Source: Celoporthe dispersa
Taxonomy: Eukaryota; Ascomycota; Sordariomycetes; Diaporthales; Cryphonectriaceae
DNA length: 64,000 nt
Assembly: GCA_016584495.1 (NCBI GenBank)
Contig: WAID01000003.1
Location: forward strand, 496,001 to 560,000
Reading direction: 5' to 3'
Shown: piece after piece, positions 11,672-23,027 of the stretch
Numbering within the stretch: the first letter of the stretch is position 1
How the letters are laid out: each line of letters begins with the position of its first letter
Translations under genes and position numbers: made by a program
Notes under the pieces: generated by a model
Told to the model about the DNA's origin: nothing
The model's input: only the letters and a program-made list of their open reading frames with translations
Databases searched by the model: none

Positions 11672-12136
11672 ATGTATCCGGCGGGCGGCTTCGTGAACAA
11701 CTACTGGGCCGGGCCACCCCCACCGCCTCCCAACTACTGGGCGCCCCGGTGGCCGATGTCTTCGTCTGCGGGATTCAATCACCCTAACTATGGAAATACA
11801 ATGATGATGATGATGCAAGGTAGTCCATATACAAATGCTCCAGTGTACCACCACCACCACCACCATCATCGTCCCTTTGCCCCACCGATAGGATCCCACC
11901 ACCACCGAAGATTTCAGTCAAGGTCATCGCCTCAGCATATTAACACATACCACAACAGCCGCCGACAAGGGCCACCTACGACGTCAGATCCAGCTGGCAC
12001 CACCACCACAAGCAGCCAGCAGGAGCAGCCACCACCATCGACGTCGGACTTGGGTGGAGTCGACACACAGAGCCTTCCCCCTCAGCGCAAGGGGAGCTGG
12101 AGAGAACACGGGTGGCCCAGGAGGCAGTCAAGGTGA
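11672..12136 (+). CDS. Proline/histidine-rich ORF after PAN3 (uncertain)
   Basis: This frame is open upstream to the PAN3 stop and encodes DFFRPGQQKWRVAPQPQQQP before the first ATG at 11672. It continues with VNNYWAGPPPPPPNYW, a Met run, a His run and a Ser/Thr/Gln-rich tail. The Pro/Asn/Tyr/Gln composition looks coding rather than random. It could be a separate small gene lacking a clear start, or a 3' extension of PAN3 displaced by another indel. I do not recognise a family. Confidence 0.35.
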   Translation: MYPAGGFVNNYWAGPPPPPPNYWAPRWPMSSSAGFNHPNYGNTMMMMMQGSPYTNAPVYHHHHHHHRPFAPPIGSHHHRRFQSRSSPQHINTYHNSRRQGPPTTSDPAGTTTTSSQQEQPPPSTSDLGGVDTQSLPPQRKGSWREHGWPRRQSR

Positions 12137-13370
12137 CTGCCCACCTGGTACCACATGAAGTTTGCCACAGGGCAGAAGCAAAGCCTGCTGCTGCTGGTCA
12201 GGGATCTACTACATCCAGAGCGAAGAGGGGGAGTGTCATGGATGGGAGAGAGGGTACCAGCAGCACACCTCTCCATACTGCAGCAGAGTCCTTTTTCTTT
12301 TTCTTTTTCCTCCTCTCTTCTTTCCTTTTCACAGAACAGAACAACAAACAGATCAGAGCTAGAGCAATTGATGATATGAAACCTTAAGTAACTGTATTCA
12401 GATCCAGCAGAAGAAGCAACAGTGAACCCCCCTAAAGGCCAAACACGCTTAGAGGAGGCTAGCAGCAATACATTTTTGCCCCTCTTTCTACCTACTTTGC
12501 CCTGGCTGGTTGGGCACGAGTGATTCACCGGCCTTGCTTCTTGGAGCAAGAACCTATCAGTGATTCACAGCTTCTTGCAAGTCACGCCCGGTTACACACA
12601 AAGACCACACCTTGAGATGAAAACTCCCCACCACTGGCAGAGAGAGAGAGAGGAGAGAGGAAAGCTGGGACGAACCTGGAGAGAGAGAGGACAATACATC
12701 TCAAGTCTCTCTATGTACACCATGTAGTGGTGACAGCATCTGCTCCACCCTGACCCATACTGGATGGTTCCCGAGACAAGAGCATGCCGGGAAGGGAGTT
12801 GCTTCTCTTTCCGCCCATGTCTGCTTCCTGCTCATACCAGACGAAAAAGTGCTTTTTCTTTCCCCCCTGCACAATGTGAATCATGCAGGGTGTCCAGTCA
12901 CTAGAAGTAGGGCAGTCAAAAGTGTCAGTGACTCAGTGGAATCATGGAAAGAGGCACCTTTCATACATAAAGTCTCACCTCCCCCAGGCACCTCTAGACG
13001 AAATCTACGTCCCAAGGCTACCCAAAACATCAATTTTCCCTTGAGAAAAGTCCTCAAGCTCTTCGATCCATCCATCTTGTCCCAAAACCAACCAAAAACA
13101 AACCCATTCAGCCTTCTCTAGTAAGTCCTCCCCACACCTCTTACCCTCTGTCTCGTCCCAAGACCACCAAGAAGCATCAATAACCTTTGCAGGAAGTTTC
13201 CCAACTTCTTGGCCTGGAGCACTAATCATCTCTCCCCATCACTGGAAACCTGGACAGGAAAATGTGGTTTCATATTCCGTTCATCAAGTGTACCTCACCC
13301 AACCTCCCCTCCCCCCTTCTTCAGCTGGTCTAACTTCCGCTCCCCAGCCAACAAGGACTCAGCCGAAAAC
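12137..13370. other. Intergenic region
   Basis: I see no supportable gene. It holds a T/C-rich tract at about 12290-12335 and GA repeats at about 12640-12690. The end of the stretch is probably the leader of the small gene at 13371. Confidence 0.5.
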
Positions 13371-13775
13371 ATGTCTGAAGACGCACCTATAGGCCGGTCC
13401 AACATAATCGCCAGCAAGAGCCACACCAAAGACCCCGCTGCCGCCCTGCAGAAGACAAAGCTGAACAAGAAGAGAGCCCAGCAGGGGGCCGTCCTGGACG
13501 CCCTGTCCGCACCCGCCCAGTCGCCTGCCGAGTCCTCCTCGACCACTGGCACGTTCGGTGGCGGCAGCAGCACCACGCTGAGCGTCAAGAGCAATGCCAG
13601 CAGCGCCTCGTGCAGCGCCGAAGCGGTGCTGGACGACGAGGCGCGGCAGGATGACAATGCGGTGCAGGGCGGCGACACAGTCGAGGGCGGCAAGAGGGTC
13701 CGTCGCCGCCGCGGTGGCAGCAGCAGCAGCGGTGGCAGCAGCGAGGGTCAGACTTTGAGCAGCAGACAGAAGTAA
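13371..13775 (+). CDS. Small disordered basic-tailed hypothetical protein
   Basis: Single-exon 134-residue protein beginning MSEDAPIGRSNIIASKSHTK. The N-terminal 45 residues (KDPAAALQKTKLNKKRAQQG) are Lys/Arg-rich. The middle is Ser/Thr/Ala-rich and the C-terminus carries RVRRRRGG followed by Ser-Gly repeats. There is no signal peptide or membrane segment. The composition suggests a nuclear or nucleic-acid-associated disordered protein, but that is inference. I do not recognise a family. The ATG at 13371 follows a pyrimidine-rich leader with several stops in other frames. Confidence 0.6.
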   Translation: MSEDAPIGRSNIIASKSHTKDPAAALQKTKLNKKRAQQGAVLDALSAPAQSPAESSSTTGTFGGGSSTTLSVKSNASSASCSAEAVLDDEARQDDNAVQGGDTVEGGKRVRRRRGGSSSSGGSSEGQTLSSRQK

Positions 13776-14994
13776 GGGATTAAGTGCTTACCTTTAGCCA
13801 TCTATTGGGCAACACAGAAATTGGAAATAAGTTTTTGGTACATCTTGTTCTCGAGGATCCTGAGACTATATTAGTATTCGGTCCTACGTGCTCTTGTAGA
13901 CCTCATCCCATTGCTGCTCGCCTGCTCTTCCGTGATTCGATGTGGTTCCTACTGCCCAAGTCCAACCATACTACCAATAGCACTATTGACAAATGTGAGC
14001 TCTTGTCTCAGACTGCTGGTACTGGGCCATGAGAACTGCACTACAACTGAATTTCTAGGTCAGGCCCGAGTAAATTAAAGACGAGTTTCTCGTATATTAG
14101 TGGCTATAGAACGGCCTGAGAATGAGCACGGCAAGCTGGTATCATGACATCCAGAGTGGTTCCTAAAGCTGGCCTGCCAATGCTCAGGCATTGATATAAT
14201 CTGTCCGATCGTTTTGCCTTGTGCTGCTATGGGCCTTCGTAGCGCTCGATCCTTGCGTATGACAATACGCTGTGACACGAGGGCCTGGGTAAATATTTCC
14301 TTCTCATCTATGGCTCTGGAGCGGACGCCTCTTGGTGATTTTGTCCTCCGCCACCCCAGTTAGTCCTAAGCATCGCTACCTCGTGTAGACACCCATGTGG
14401 GCATAGCGGGAGAGACCTCACTTCCTCTGCTGTTTCAACTCACAGCCAAGCTGATCTGCGGGATGGTGGGCATCAAGACAGACAACTACCTCAAAGATTC
14501 TTACCGGTTCCCTAGCAGTTCGATATCCTTTAACAGAAATATACTGTTTGATCGCTATTTTTTCTGTTTTTTCTAAAACTGTTGTCTATGGCCCCAAATT
14601 AGCATAAGTTCTGGATTTTGCTGGACAGGGCCCAAGATACGCCCTTTTTCTCTCAAACAACCATAGCAATACATCCGTACAGCCATCAAGACAAATGTGA
14701 GCACCATTTCTATTTTATTTGATTTTCTAGCCCATAATATGTAATTATAAATGATTGCCACCTGGGCGTGCTCTTGGATCGGTACGTTATGTCGTTTTAT
14801 GTCGTCTTTTCTTTTTGCTTTTTCCAAAAAGCCTTTTCCACTGGCCAAGTGTTTTCTCACCCCAAGTTGATCAGTCTCACAGAGTCCTTCAGGGCTCCTA
14901 GTCTTGTCTGTCGTAACAAACACCACCATTAATAGCCTTGAATAGTCTTGAGCTGGCTAGCAGGCAAAGCCTCGAGCCATAGGCTCTATGACCC
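13776..14994. other. Intergenic region, AT-richer
   Basis: No gene is supported between the small protein (+) and the DUF6594 gene (-), which converge here. Open frames on the minus strand at 14573-14929 lack domain features. Confidence 0.5.
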
Positions 14995-16335
14995 TCAGTT
15001 GCCCGATCCGCTGCCGCCGCAGAAGACCAGGAGGACACTCATGAATCTGTAGGTAGAGCGCAGACATGATTAGTATAGAAGCACCAGCAGGCACACTTGA
15101 GGAAAAAGAAAGAAGAGACAGGGACATGGACTCACGCAGCCGTAACGGCAAAGACCTGGGTGCCCCTCGTCTGGGTGAACATGGCCATCCCCATGGAGAA
15201 CACCCCCGAGAACGCGCACACCATGTAGACCCTGTCGTCCTGGCCGGGAACGGCGTTGAGGCTCAGGATGGCGGCGCACGGCAGCAGGATGGAGAGCCCC
15301 GTGCGGACGAGCTTGGTCACGAAGGTGTTCAGAGGGGACGAGTACTGGTACAGCTTGATACTCGGCGCGGCGATCTCTGCCTTGCTGTCCGCGCCGGCCT
15401 TCTCGTGCAGGCCCGCGTTGGCCACATCTGGGGAGGAAAGCCCGGCCTCGAGGTCTTCCATGAGGGTTCTCTGGATGGGAACCGTTAGAACTCTCTCCTG
15501 TGGAAGGTGGGATGGGGTGGGATGGTCGCCTGCGCGTTACCTTGTGGCTCCTCAGCACGACGTGGATGGCCTTCATGGCCGGCCCCACGAAGCACTTGTC
15601 CAGCAGCGAGTCCCCGCCGCACGCGGGCGCCTCGAACATGACCAGGTCATCGAGGTGGACCTTCTTGTAGGCCGCCGGGCTGTCGCCCACCAGCTCGGCG
15701 GACATGAACCCGCAGCGGCCGCCGTTCATCCCGTCGTTGCTGATGTACTCGGAAACCATGTTCCGCTGGCCGTTGGTGGGAGGCTTGAGGGCGACGACGC
15801 GGCTGTGTTTGTCGATTGCCTCGTCTATACCAGACAGAGACATAGTATCAGCCCTCTCTGTTCCGGTACCTGAAAAGAAGAAAGGAAAAGGAAGAAGAAA
15901 AAAACAAGACGGGGGACGACACAGAACTCACAGTACTCGTACAGCGTCGCACGCAGATCCATCCAGATCTTCCAGCGCTTCCCCTCCCCTCTGGCCTCCG
16001 AGGTGGCAAGCGAACGCCAGTGGTAGTTCCAGAGGGCCTCTCCGTGTCACCGACAGCGGCCACATCCGCGGCGGTCTCCTGGTCCAGCTGGGTCTTGAGG
16101 CTGTGGATCTGGGCCTGGAGGTATAGCAGGTTCATCACGGACAGTTCCTTGTACCGGCGGACCATGCCGTGCTGCGTGTGGATCATGAAGTGCGCCAGGT
16201 GAGCGTATCCGGCTGGACCAGCCGGTCGAGGCGTTTCTCGACCTCGCTGACTTCGGAGCCAGCTGTTGTGGATCGCTCGATGTCGTACTCACCTGGGACT
16301 GGAGCCCCATGCATGGTAGCCTCACTTGTCGCCAT
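14995..16335 (-). CDS. DUF6594 family membrane protein
   Basis: Fungal DUF6594 protein of unknown function. Four exons are proposed: 16335-15932, 15824-15541, 15470-15136 and 15046-14995, giving about 358 residues. Family features are GYAHLAHFM then ELSVMNLLYLQAQI in exon 1, KRWKIWMDLRATLYEY at its end, HLDDLVMFEAP in exon 2, and a C-terminal membrane region (LLPCAAILSLNAVP, MVCAFSGVFSMGMAMF, TAAFMSVLLVF). Exon 1 has two one-base deletions: near 16208-16213, where the frame must switch to reach GYAHLAHFM, and near 16040-16047. With both restored every splice phase fits. It could be a decaying paralogue instead, but the protein is otherwise well kept. Confidence 0.8.
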
Positions 16336-16521
16336 GTTGTTGATGTTGCGCTCTTTTGCTCTCTCGCTCTTGGGTTGGAATGTATGTGCAACAAGGAAGA
16401 ATCGATCTGGATGAGCAACAAGACTGAAGGAGAGAAAAAGGTCGACGAGCAGCGGGCTTTTTATAACTGAGCGAATACAGGCACATATCCCTAAGAACAC
16501 CAGAACACAACAGAAGGTCGC

Positions 16522-16975
16522 AATGATCATGCAGTGTGCCGTCGTCCCAGGCAGCTCAGGGCATCACCTTGACTCACCATGCACGAAGCCGTCGTGGGAT
16601 ATGAGATTCCGGGCGTGCGGTAATCTCCCAAGAGTGCCAGCACAACGCAGGGCGCGGCCGTCAATCTGCAGTGTTTCGCCGTCCCAGGCATCTCAGAACC
16701 CAAAATCGCCTCATTATGTAGGAAGCCGCGGTCTCTACAAGATTCCAGGCGTGGCGGTCATTTCGTAGTGTGCCGTCTTTTTAGGCATCGCAGAGCATAA
16801 TGTCGCCTAACCATGCACGAAGCCGTCGTGCTACACGAGATTCCAGGCGTCCATATCCCCTCAGGCATGCCAGCGCAATAGATAGCGTGGGCATAATGAT
16901 GCAGTGTGCTGTCGCCACAGGCGGCCTCGGAGCATGGAGCTGGCTCACCGTGCACGAAGCTGCCGCGCTGGGGCA
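16522..16975 (+). repeat. Four diverged tandem repeat units
   Basis: Four imperfect direct units of about 90-140 bp start near 16525, 16655, 16752 and 16893. Each carries a GCAGTGTGCCGTC-like start, then CACCATGCACGAAGCCGTCG or a variant, and the first three carry GAGATTCC(A/G)GGCGT. The units differ by many substitutions. They lie just upstream of the DUF6594 gene. The origin is unknown. Confidence 0.7.
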
Positions 16976-18063
16976 GAACGTGCACTGGAAAAGCAGGTTT
17001 GCTCGCCTTGTTCTACCGGTCGAGGACGGGTACCAGCTCCCGCTTTGTCCGACGGAGTGGCCAAGTCAGGCCTATCGAAGATCTGCCTGCGGTGGTGAGC
17101 TCAGTCGCTTGTGTCCGGTGTGCTAGGTGGAAGCAGGGCAGCTGTAGGATGGAAATGAAGATAGGTGCGCACAGGGCGGGTGTGGTTGAACCGGCTGGCA
17201 TATGGGGACGAGGCGGAGCATCCATTCCGTAAAAGAGAAGAACGAAGAAGAAGAAGGAATAAAGAAGATGAATTCTGTAACTGAAGTTTCTTCTGCAGCG
17301 TCCTGCAGGGGGAGTCGTCACTGCAGGGACCCCTGCTCTCCCTGGCTTGTTTGAAAGGCTGTTTGTTGTTAATGGGCCAAGCATCAAACAACATTGTTAA
17401 AGCATAAACACAGATAAGTTGACCATCAGTGAATTATCGCCATAATCAGGCTGTTTTGATTAAGAAAGTAAGTAAAATTGCTTGGCAGGTGCATCAAGTA
17501 CACAATGCAAGCCTCAGCTAGCAAATAACAATCCTTGTAGACCAGTCCGAGACACACACGTTTGTCAGCTTCTTCTTGTTGATGGGTATGCAACCCAGAT
17601 GGTAGCCACTGATATGGTAGTTGTGCTACAAGACAAAAACTCAACGTAGGAGGAGGACAATAGTAGAATGCTGACAGAATGTACTCTGCAAGGCTTGGGT
17701 GGTGTCATGTTGGACAGACCCGACCCTCAGCCAGCCCTGCCCAATGCTGGTCTAGATAGCGTACTCATAATACTGCGGTTGGCCTACAAAGGCGCTACTG
17801 GGGGCGCCTACGACCCGGCCCTCGTCTGGAAAGCAGCGATTTCTGATGTTTGAGGATGACTAGGTCTGTTAGCACTGTACGCCCAACGGCTGGGTTATAT
17901 AGGTCTTACCTGAACTGCTGGTCGCTGATACGAGATATGGTCAGGAGGCGAGCTTTCTGCCTCGATGGTAAATGCCTCTGATGTACCCGAAGTTCTCCTC
18001 GCACCCGGGAGCTGCTTGAGCAAAGATTCAGGCTGTCATTCCGTCGTTCGCAGAGAGCCGCGT
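16976..18063. other. Intergenic region
   Basis: No gene is supported. There is GAAGAA-rich sequence near 17235-17270 and AT-rich sequence to about 17660. The right end is the 3' flank of TAD2. Confidence 0.5.
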
Positions 18064-20450
18064 TCAGTGGCCACCGCGAGTAGCCCTAAAATCGAAGGCG
18101 TCTTCATCATAGTCATCCTCGTCCTCCTCGGGATCCACGCAAGCAGCACCGACCTGCTCTTCTTGCTCCAGAGCCTCTCGCTCCTGTTGGACCAGACCCT
18201 CAAGAGCTGTGCCCTCTGTCGGCATGCCTTGGCTCTCCATCATGGCGGCGAGGCGAGCTGCGCGACCCTCCTTCTTTCGCGGTACAGGTGCTGTCATGCG
18301 ATCTTAGCACCATGGAGTCATACTCCGGTGGGGGGGCGGGGGCGGGGGGGCGGTTGGAGAGAGAAGAGAAGAGCGATGCCTACCTCTGCCATTTTCCTGG
18401 ACGTAAAACTGCCGGAGTAGGTTGACGGCCTCATCTCGGCCCCAACCACCCTCGGCCTCAAACCCATCTTCCACGTTTCCGCCGTGTCCCATACTCATGT
18501 TGGAAATCGGGATGGGTGGCTCGGTGAAGGTAATGCTATTGACCGACTTGACCTCGCCGCCAATCGAACCCGAACCATCCTGAGATCCGTTGATGGAGGA
18601 GGCGCACGAGGCCGGCTTGTGTGGGAGGATGGGTCGGGGGGAAGGTTGGCGACAGGCCGGTGGATGGGAGTCGCGGGGGCTGTGGCGGCGTGGGCGGGGT
18701 CCGAGTTCATGTGGATACAAAAGACACCACCCGTCCCACCAAACTTGTCATTGACGGCTCCGAAATAAACCTTTCTGATCCCGTACTGGCGGAGCATGGA
18801 GGCGCACATGACGCAGGGCTCGACTGTGACATAGAGCGTGCAGTTCCTGATTATGCTGCGGTCGACGCGGGGGGCGGGATGGAGCTTCTGGCCGTAGGGG
18901 TAGATGTGGCCATCCGTGGGGTCGACGTCACCCCACTCCTGCTCGCTGTAGGTCCTCATCAGAGGAGGTTTCTCGGCCTGCTGGCTGCCGGATCGAACAT
19001 TCTTGAAGGGCCTTCTCTTGGACTTTCTCGGGGGGGCTTTCTCGATGTCCGTCTCTGGGGTGAAGGAGAGGAGAGCAGTGAGGGCCATCAGCTCTGCATG
19101 ACGGGTTCCGTTGCGGGTGATGTTGGTGGCATTCATGCCTCTGGCGACGACCCTTCCATCATGGACGAGAACGCACCCGACGGGTGTCTCATTAGTCTTC
19201 AGAGACAGGCGGGCCTAGAGAAAGTCGTGGTCAGCACGATCACTGTAGTGGTTGGAGAGTGGACATGAGAGCCGAGAAGGTGTATAGACCAGAGGCAAGC
19301 TGTTGTATAGCAATTTAGGGGCAGATGAGCGTAATTTGAGTTGCGAGGGTTGGGGACAAAAGAGTAGTACAAAAAAAAAAAAAAAGGCCGAGGCGAGGGC
19401 GAGCGGGTGATGCAGAGATTCCCACAGGTTTGAAACGCTGAAATAAGCAAGTGGAACGCGAATTTGGGGGGGGGGGGACAGGCGGGTAGCAGCGCGGAAA
19501 GCAAGTCGAAGCTGGACAGGTGGTGAATAGCCATGCATCGCGGTCGCGGGCGAGGGTGACATGAGGCAAGGCGACGCGCGCTATCGCAGGGCAATGAGAG
19601 GATTACAACATACCATATCCAGCGCCTGGTCCATGAAGTAATGGTTGAGGGCACGCTCGGCCGCCTCGACGGGATCCTCAGGCTCAGCGCTGTTGTCCTG
19701 GTACTCGAGGAAGGCGGTAGGCTCGCCCGGTGGCGGCAGAGTAAGCTGCTCCTGACGGTTCTCCTTGGCCTGCTCCTCGCCGAGAACGCGGAATCCGGGG
19801 CCAATTGTCTCGTATACGAGGTCACGGTGGTCACGGTGGTGGTGGTGGTGGATTGGCCTGGCGGCGGCAGCAGTCCCACGGGCAGGCACGTTCTCTTGCT
19901 TGGAATCTGCGTGGCCGTCGAACGGGCTCATGCATGACAGAGGGCCTTTGATGCCGGGTTGTCCAGTGCCCTTTGTCGCGGAGCCGTTGGGGCCGGTTGC
20001 CGCCAAGGGCAGCTGGTTCAGCGGGCGAGGCTGCATCCTCGTGGCACCTTGGGCGTCGCCGTCGTGGCCGTCGTGGTCGGTGTGGCTTTCGACGTCTGGG
20101 CTGCGGATGCCGGGGTCGCGTTCGGGAGCTGGTGCAGACGTGGCTGGCGGTGTCGAGGTGGATGTTGACGGGTCGAGGGTGGATGGACGAGCGTGTTGGC
20201 CGACGCTGGTTTGTTGTTGTTGTTGTGGTTGTTGTGGTGGTTGTTCTCGTTGTTGTCTGGGCTGGTGGCCAGATTGAGATGTGGGCCTCGAATCAGATCT
20301 GGCATTCGACCTGGCAGGAGAGACAATGGAAGCCAAAACGTGAAAGACGGGATGGAAGACAGCGACGACAAAGGCGACGAGGCTGTCCAGAAAACCCCAG
20401 CCCTTGCTGCCTGCACCGTCAGAGGCTGCAGGCCCCTCACCTGCCCCCAT
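18064..20450 (-). CDS. TAD2: tRNA-specific adenosine-34 deaminase subunit TAD2
   Basis: Catalytic subunit of the Tad2-Tad3 heterodimer that converts A34 to inosine in tRNA anticodons, including tRNA-Ile(AAT). Exons 20450-19614, 19214-18384 and 18290-18064 are joined by introns of 399 and 93 bp with matching phases; about 631 residues. The deaminase core reads HYFMDQALDM joined to ARLSLKTNETPVGCVLV, then GTRHAELMAL (zinc His and catalytic Glu) and EPCVMCASMLR (zinc Cys pair). One base is missing in the G-run 18636-18641, which shifts the linker after the deaminase fold. The C-terminus is basic then acidic. The roughly 265-residue N-terminal extension has a hydrophobic stretch (FLDSLVAFVVAVFHPVFHVL) and is unusual. 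A downstream start or alternative first exon is possible. Confidence 0.85.
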
Positions 20451-22112
20451 CTTCACCTGCTGCCGCCCTTCCAGGCTAGAAATATCCAGAGTGTGGTTCT
20501 GCCCCTTCTTCTTGGGAAGTCACACTTGGACCTGCCGCTTCCCTGCTGCCTTCAGCCCTAAGGGTGGGCAGGACAGCTTGCAGAAGGAAGGCCCTCGTTG
20601 TCGTCGCTGCTGCCTGTTTGATGTCCTCACCCGCCCAAGGCAACCCAGCTCTTTCGTTAGCCTTAGGAATATGACTGGCTGCACTGCTCAAGCCTGAAGC
20701 GGCTTTCCGCATGGGAGCCACTCAAGCCTCAACCCCCCCTCTGACTTCACAACAAGCTTCTCGGGCCCAGGAAAGGCTTTTGAGAAAATTCCATCGTGTT
20801 ATAGTATAATGAGAAGGTGTTCGAGAGGGTGAAGATTAAGACCCCTGAGAGGAGAGGGGGGATGGCAGCTCTGTAAGCTGCAGCAGGTTGTGTTCAATGA
20901 GGTCGAGGGTGGTGGCAGCTCTTCTGCTCATGAGAATAATTGGACAAGAGGTTGAAAATTTGAGAGGGGTCGCCTCTAAACGAGGTGAGACGTAGCGCTA
21001 ATTGCATAAAATTGCCGCCCCTCCCCCTCTAAGCAGGGCCTACACGAGACCCTTGCACAAAGAACCTTATCCTCGGCAGCAGACATTTGCTTGCCTGCAT
21101 CCCCTCCCTCCCTCCCGTGTATCTGAGAAGACCTGGGCCATGCGCAGCTCTCCAGCGTCCGGAGAGTTCTCCAGACCAAGAGTGCCGTCACACAGTGGAC
21201 GCCAGGGCAGGGCCCATCTCCCTCGAGAGCCACCGCGGATCGCCGAACAGTCTTGCTGCCTGCATGTGGGGTGTGACCTTGGCGGCGTGCGCAGTGAGCG
21301 AGCCCCTGCGCCGAGCGCCGTAACACTGCACAAAAGCATGCTACATGCGGTGATTATTTCGTTTGGGTATGTTGTCTTGAGATTGCTGACGCAGATTGTC
21401 CGTACTCTCTCCTACTCAAGAATGGAGACTATTCGTGAGCAACAGAAGCTATCTCTCTACGGAGACCTCGCTGCATCCGAACGAAGATCCAGTCATCCTT
21501 GTATGTCACAGAGGAGCACTCCATTGTCCGCTTCCCAAGACGGGGGCAGGGGGGTAACAGTCAAGCATGGTGCTGAAGCGCTAGCGGGCACATGCGCTGA
21601 AGCCTCTCCAGATATGCTGGAGAAGATGGTCTTTGACTGCGAGTCGGCTGTTGATGAATGATGCTTGGCTTGGACTAAACCACTGACATTATAGTACAGC
21701 ACATCTGGCTGAGCGCCTAGACATGCAAGACAGATGTCATGTTTCGAGCAAGTGGCCCGTCTTCTACCACGCAGCGGGAGCACAGACGGCGCCTCAGCCG
21801 GCCTGCTAGCGCCCCACAGCCCTGGCCAGACGTGCTATCATTACAGGCAGTAGCACTGATGCATCACATCGCGGCGGAAGCTAGAGTACGGTCTTTCCTA
21901 AAGAAGGCGCTGCGGTCATACACACGATGACATCATGAGTGAGCCTCCCTTGTAGAGACCTCCTCTAGAGGTGCCTGCTGGGGACCGCGGGGGTGTTGTT
22001 TAAGAAGGGGACTGCGTCCTCTTTGCAGCCACGACAGTCAAGTCATTCATCCATCTTTCTTCTCCACCTCTCATCTATACCTACCAAACCACACCTCAAT
22101 TCCTCGCCCAAC
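20451..22112. other. Intergenic region
   Basis: A divergent region between TAD2 (-) and the small hydrophilic gene (+). Open frames at 21002-21661 show no domain or convincing composition. I see nothing else supportable. Confidence 0.5.
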
Positions 22113-22561
22113 ATGAACGAGCAAGGCAACCAGCGCGACGCCTCCGAGCCCCAGGACCAGGAGAACCAGGCCGAGCGATACGAGGAGGGCAAGGAACACT
22201 CCCACAAGGAAAATGACCCCAGTAAGTCCCCGTCTACGCACCGGCTGCCTTTCGCAGGCAGGTGTGGTCGCAGCAGCTTTGTTGTGCACGCAGGCTCACA
22301 CAGGTGCACGAAAAAGAGGACGAGCGCAGCATAGCCAACCGCCTCGCGGCCGCCCACGACCAGAACGACCCGAACGAGGGCAGCGGCAAGAAGAAGACGG
22401 CCGAGCAGATCGCCGGCGAGCATGACCCCACGGCCCCGGCCAGGATGCACGGCAACGAGCCGTCCAGGGGCGCCAAGATCGACAAGGCGATCGAGGACGA
22501 GGAGGCCGAGCTGCTGAGGCGGAAGGATGAGAGCCAGGCCGCCAAGAAGAAGAACCACTAG
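22113..22561 (+). CDS. Small hydrophilic conserved-type fungal protein
   Basis: Highly charged protein of about 120 residues in two exons. Exon 1 starts MNEQGNQRDASEPQDQENQ and ends at a strong GTAAGT donor at 22222. Exon 2 encodes VHEKEDERSIANRLAAAHDQ, then GEHDPTAPARMHGNEPSRGA and a Lys-rich end. It lacks membrane segments and cysteine and resembles LEA-like or stress-related hydrophilic proteins. Function is unknown. The donor is phase 1, but no acceptor in the intron offers the matching phase. One extra C in the run 22217-22220 with the acceptor at about 22294 would repair the frame. Confidence 0.6.
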
Positions 22562-23027
22562 TCCGTGCGGTGCAGTACAGACATGGCAGGCACCAGGTAT
22601 CATAATATAAGACGGCTTTGCCTTGGAATAAGCCCTGGCTACTATTGTTTTCCATACAACGACAGATGCGTGGATGATGTCAGCCCCTGTGACCTACACT
22701 CTGGCACTCGGAAAACCAGAAGACAGAACATCGTGCCACTGGAACCTCTTGGACCTCTCTGCCTCCGCAGTTTCAAATCTCTCCTGGTGAACCACCTAGC
22801 GTCATGAGCAGAAGGACAAACCTGCCCCCCCCCCCTTTTCATGATCGATATCGAGCAGTCGAAGCTCGGCGTCACCCGCCCGTGCTGAAAAAGACTGGTG
22901 GCCAGCTGCATGCCAGCCAGCAGCATGAATTTGTGGGTGCGTTTCGGTTCGCTGTCCCCCTCGCTGCCACGACCGCCTTATCGAAGCTCGCCCTCTGAAG
23001 CACGTGCCCACGGGTCCAGACACGACT
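22562..23027. other. Convergent intergenic region
   Basis: The 3' flanks of the hydrophilic gene (+) and the CVNH-like gene (-). It contains a C-run at about 22827-22836. No gene seen. Confidence 0.5.

Noticed and set aside
21002..21661. 219-residue open frame in the TAD2 upstream region
   Set aside because: Composition is not coding-like and no motif is present; overlaps equally open frames on the other strand.
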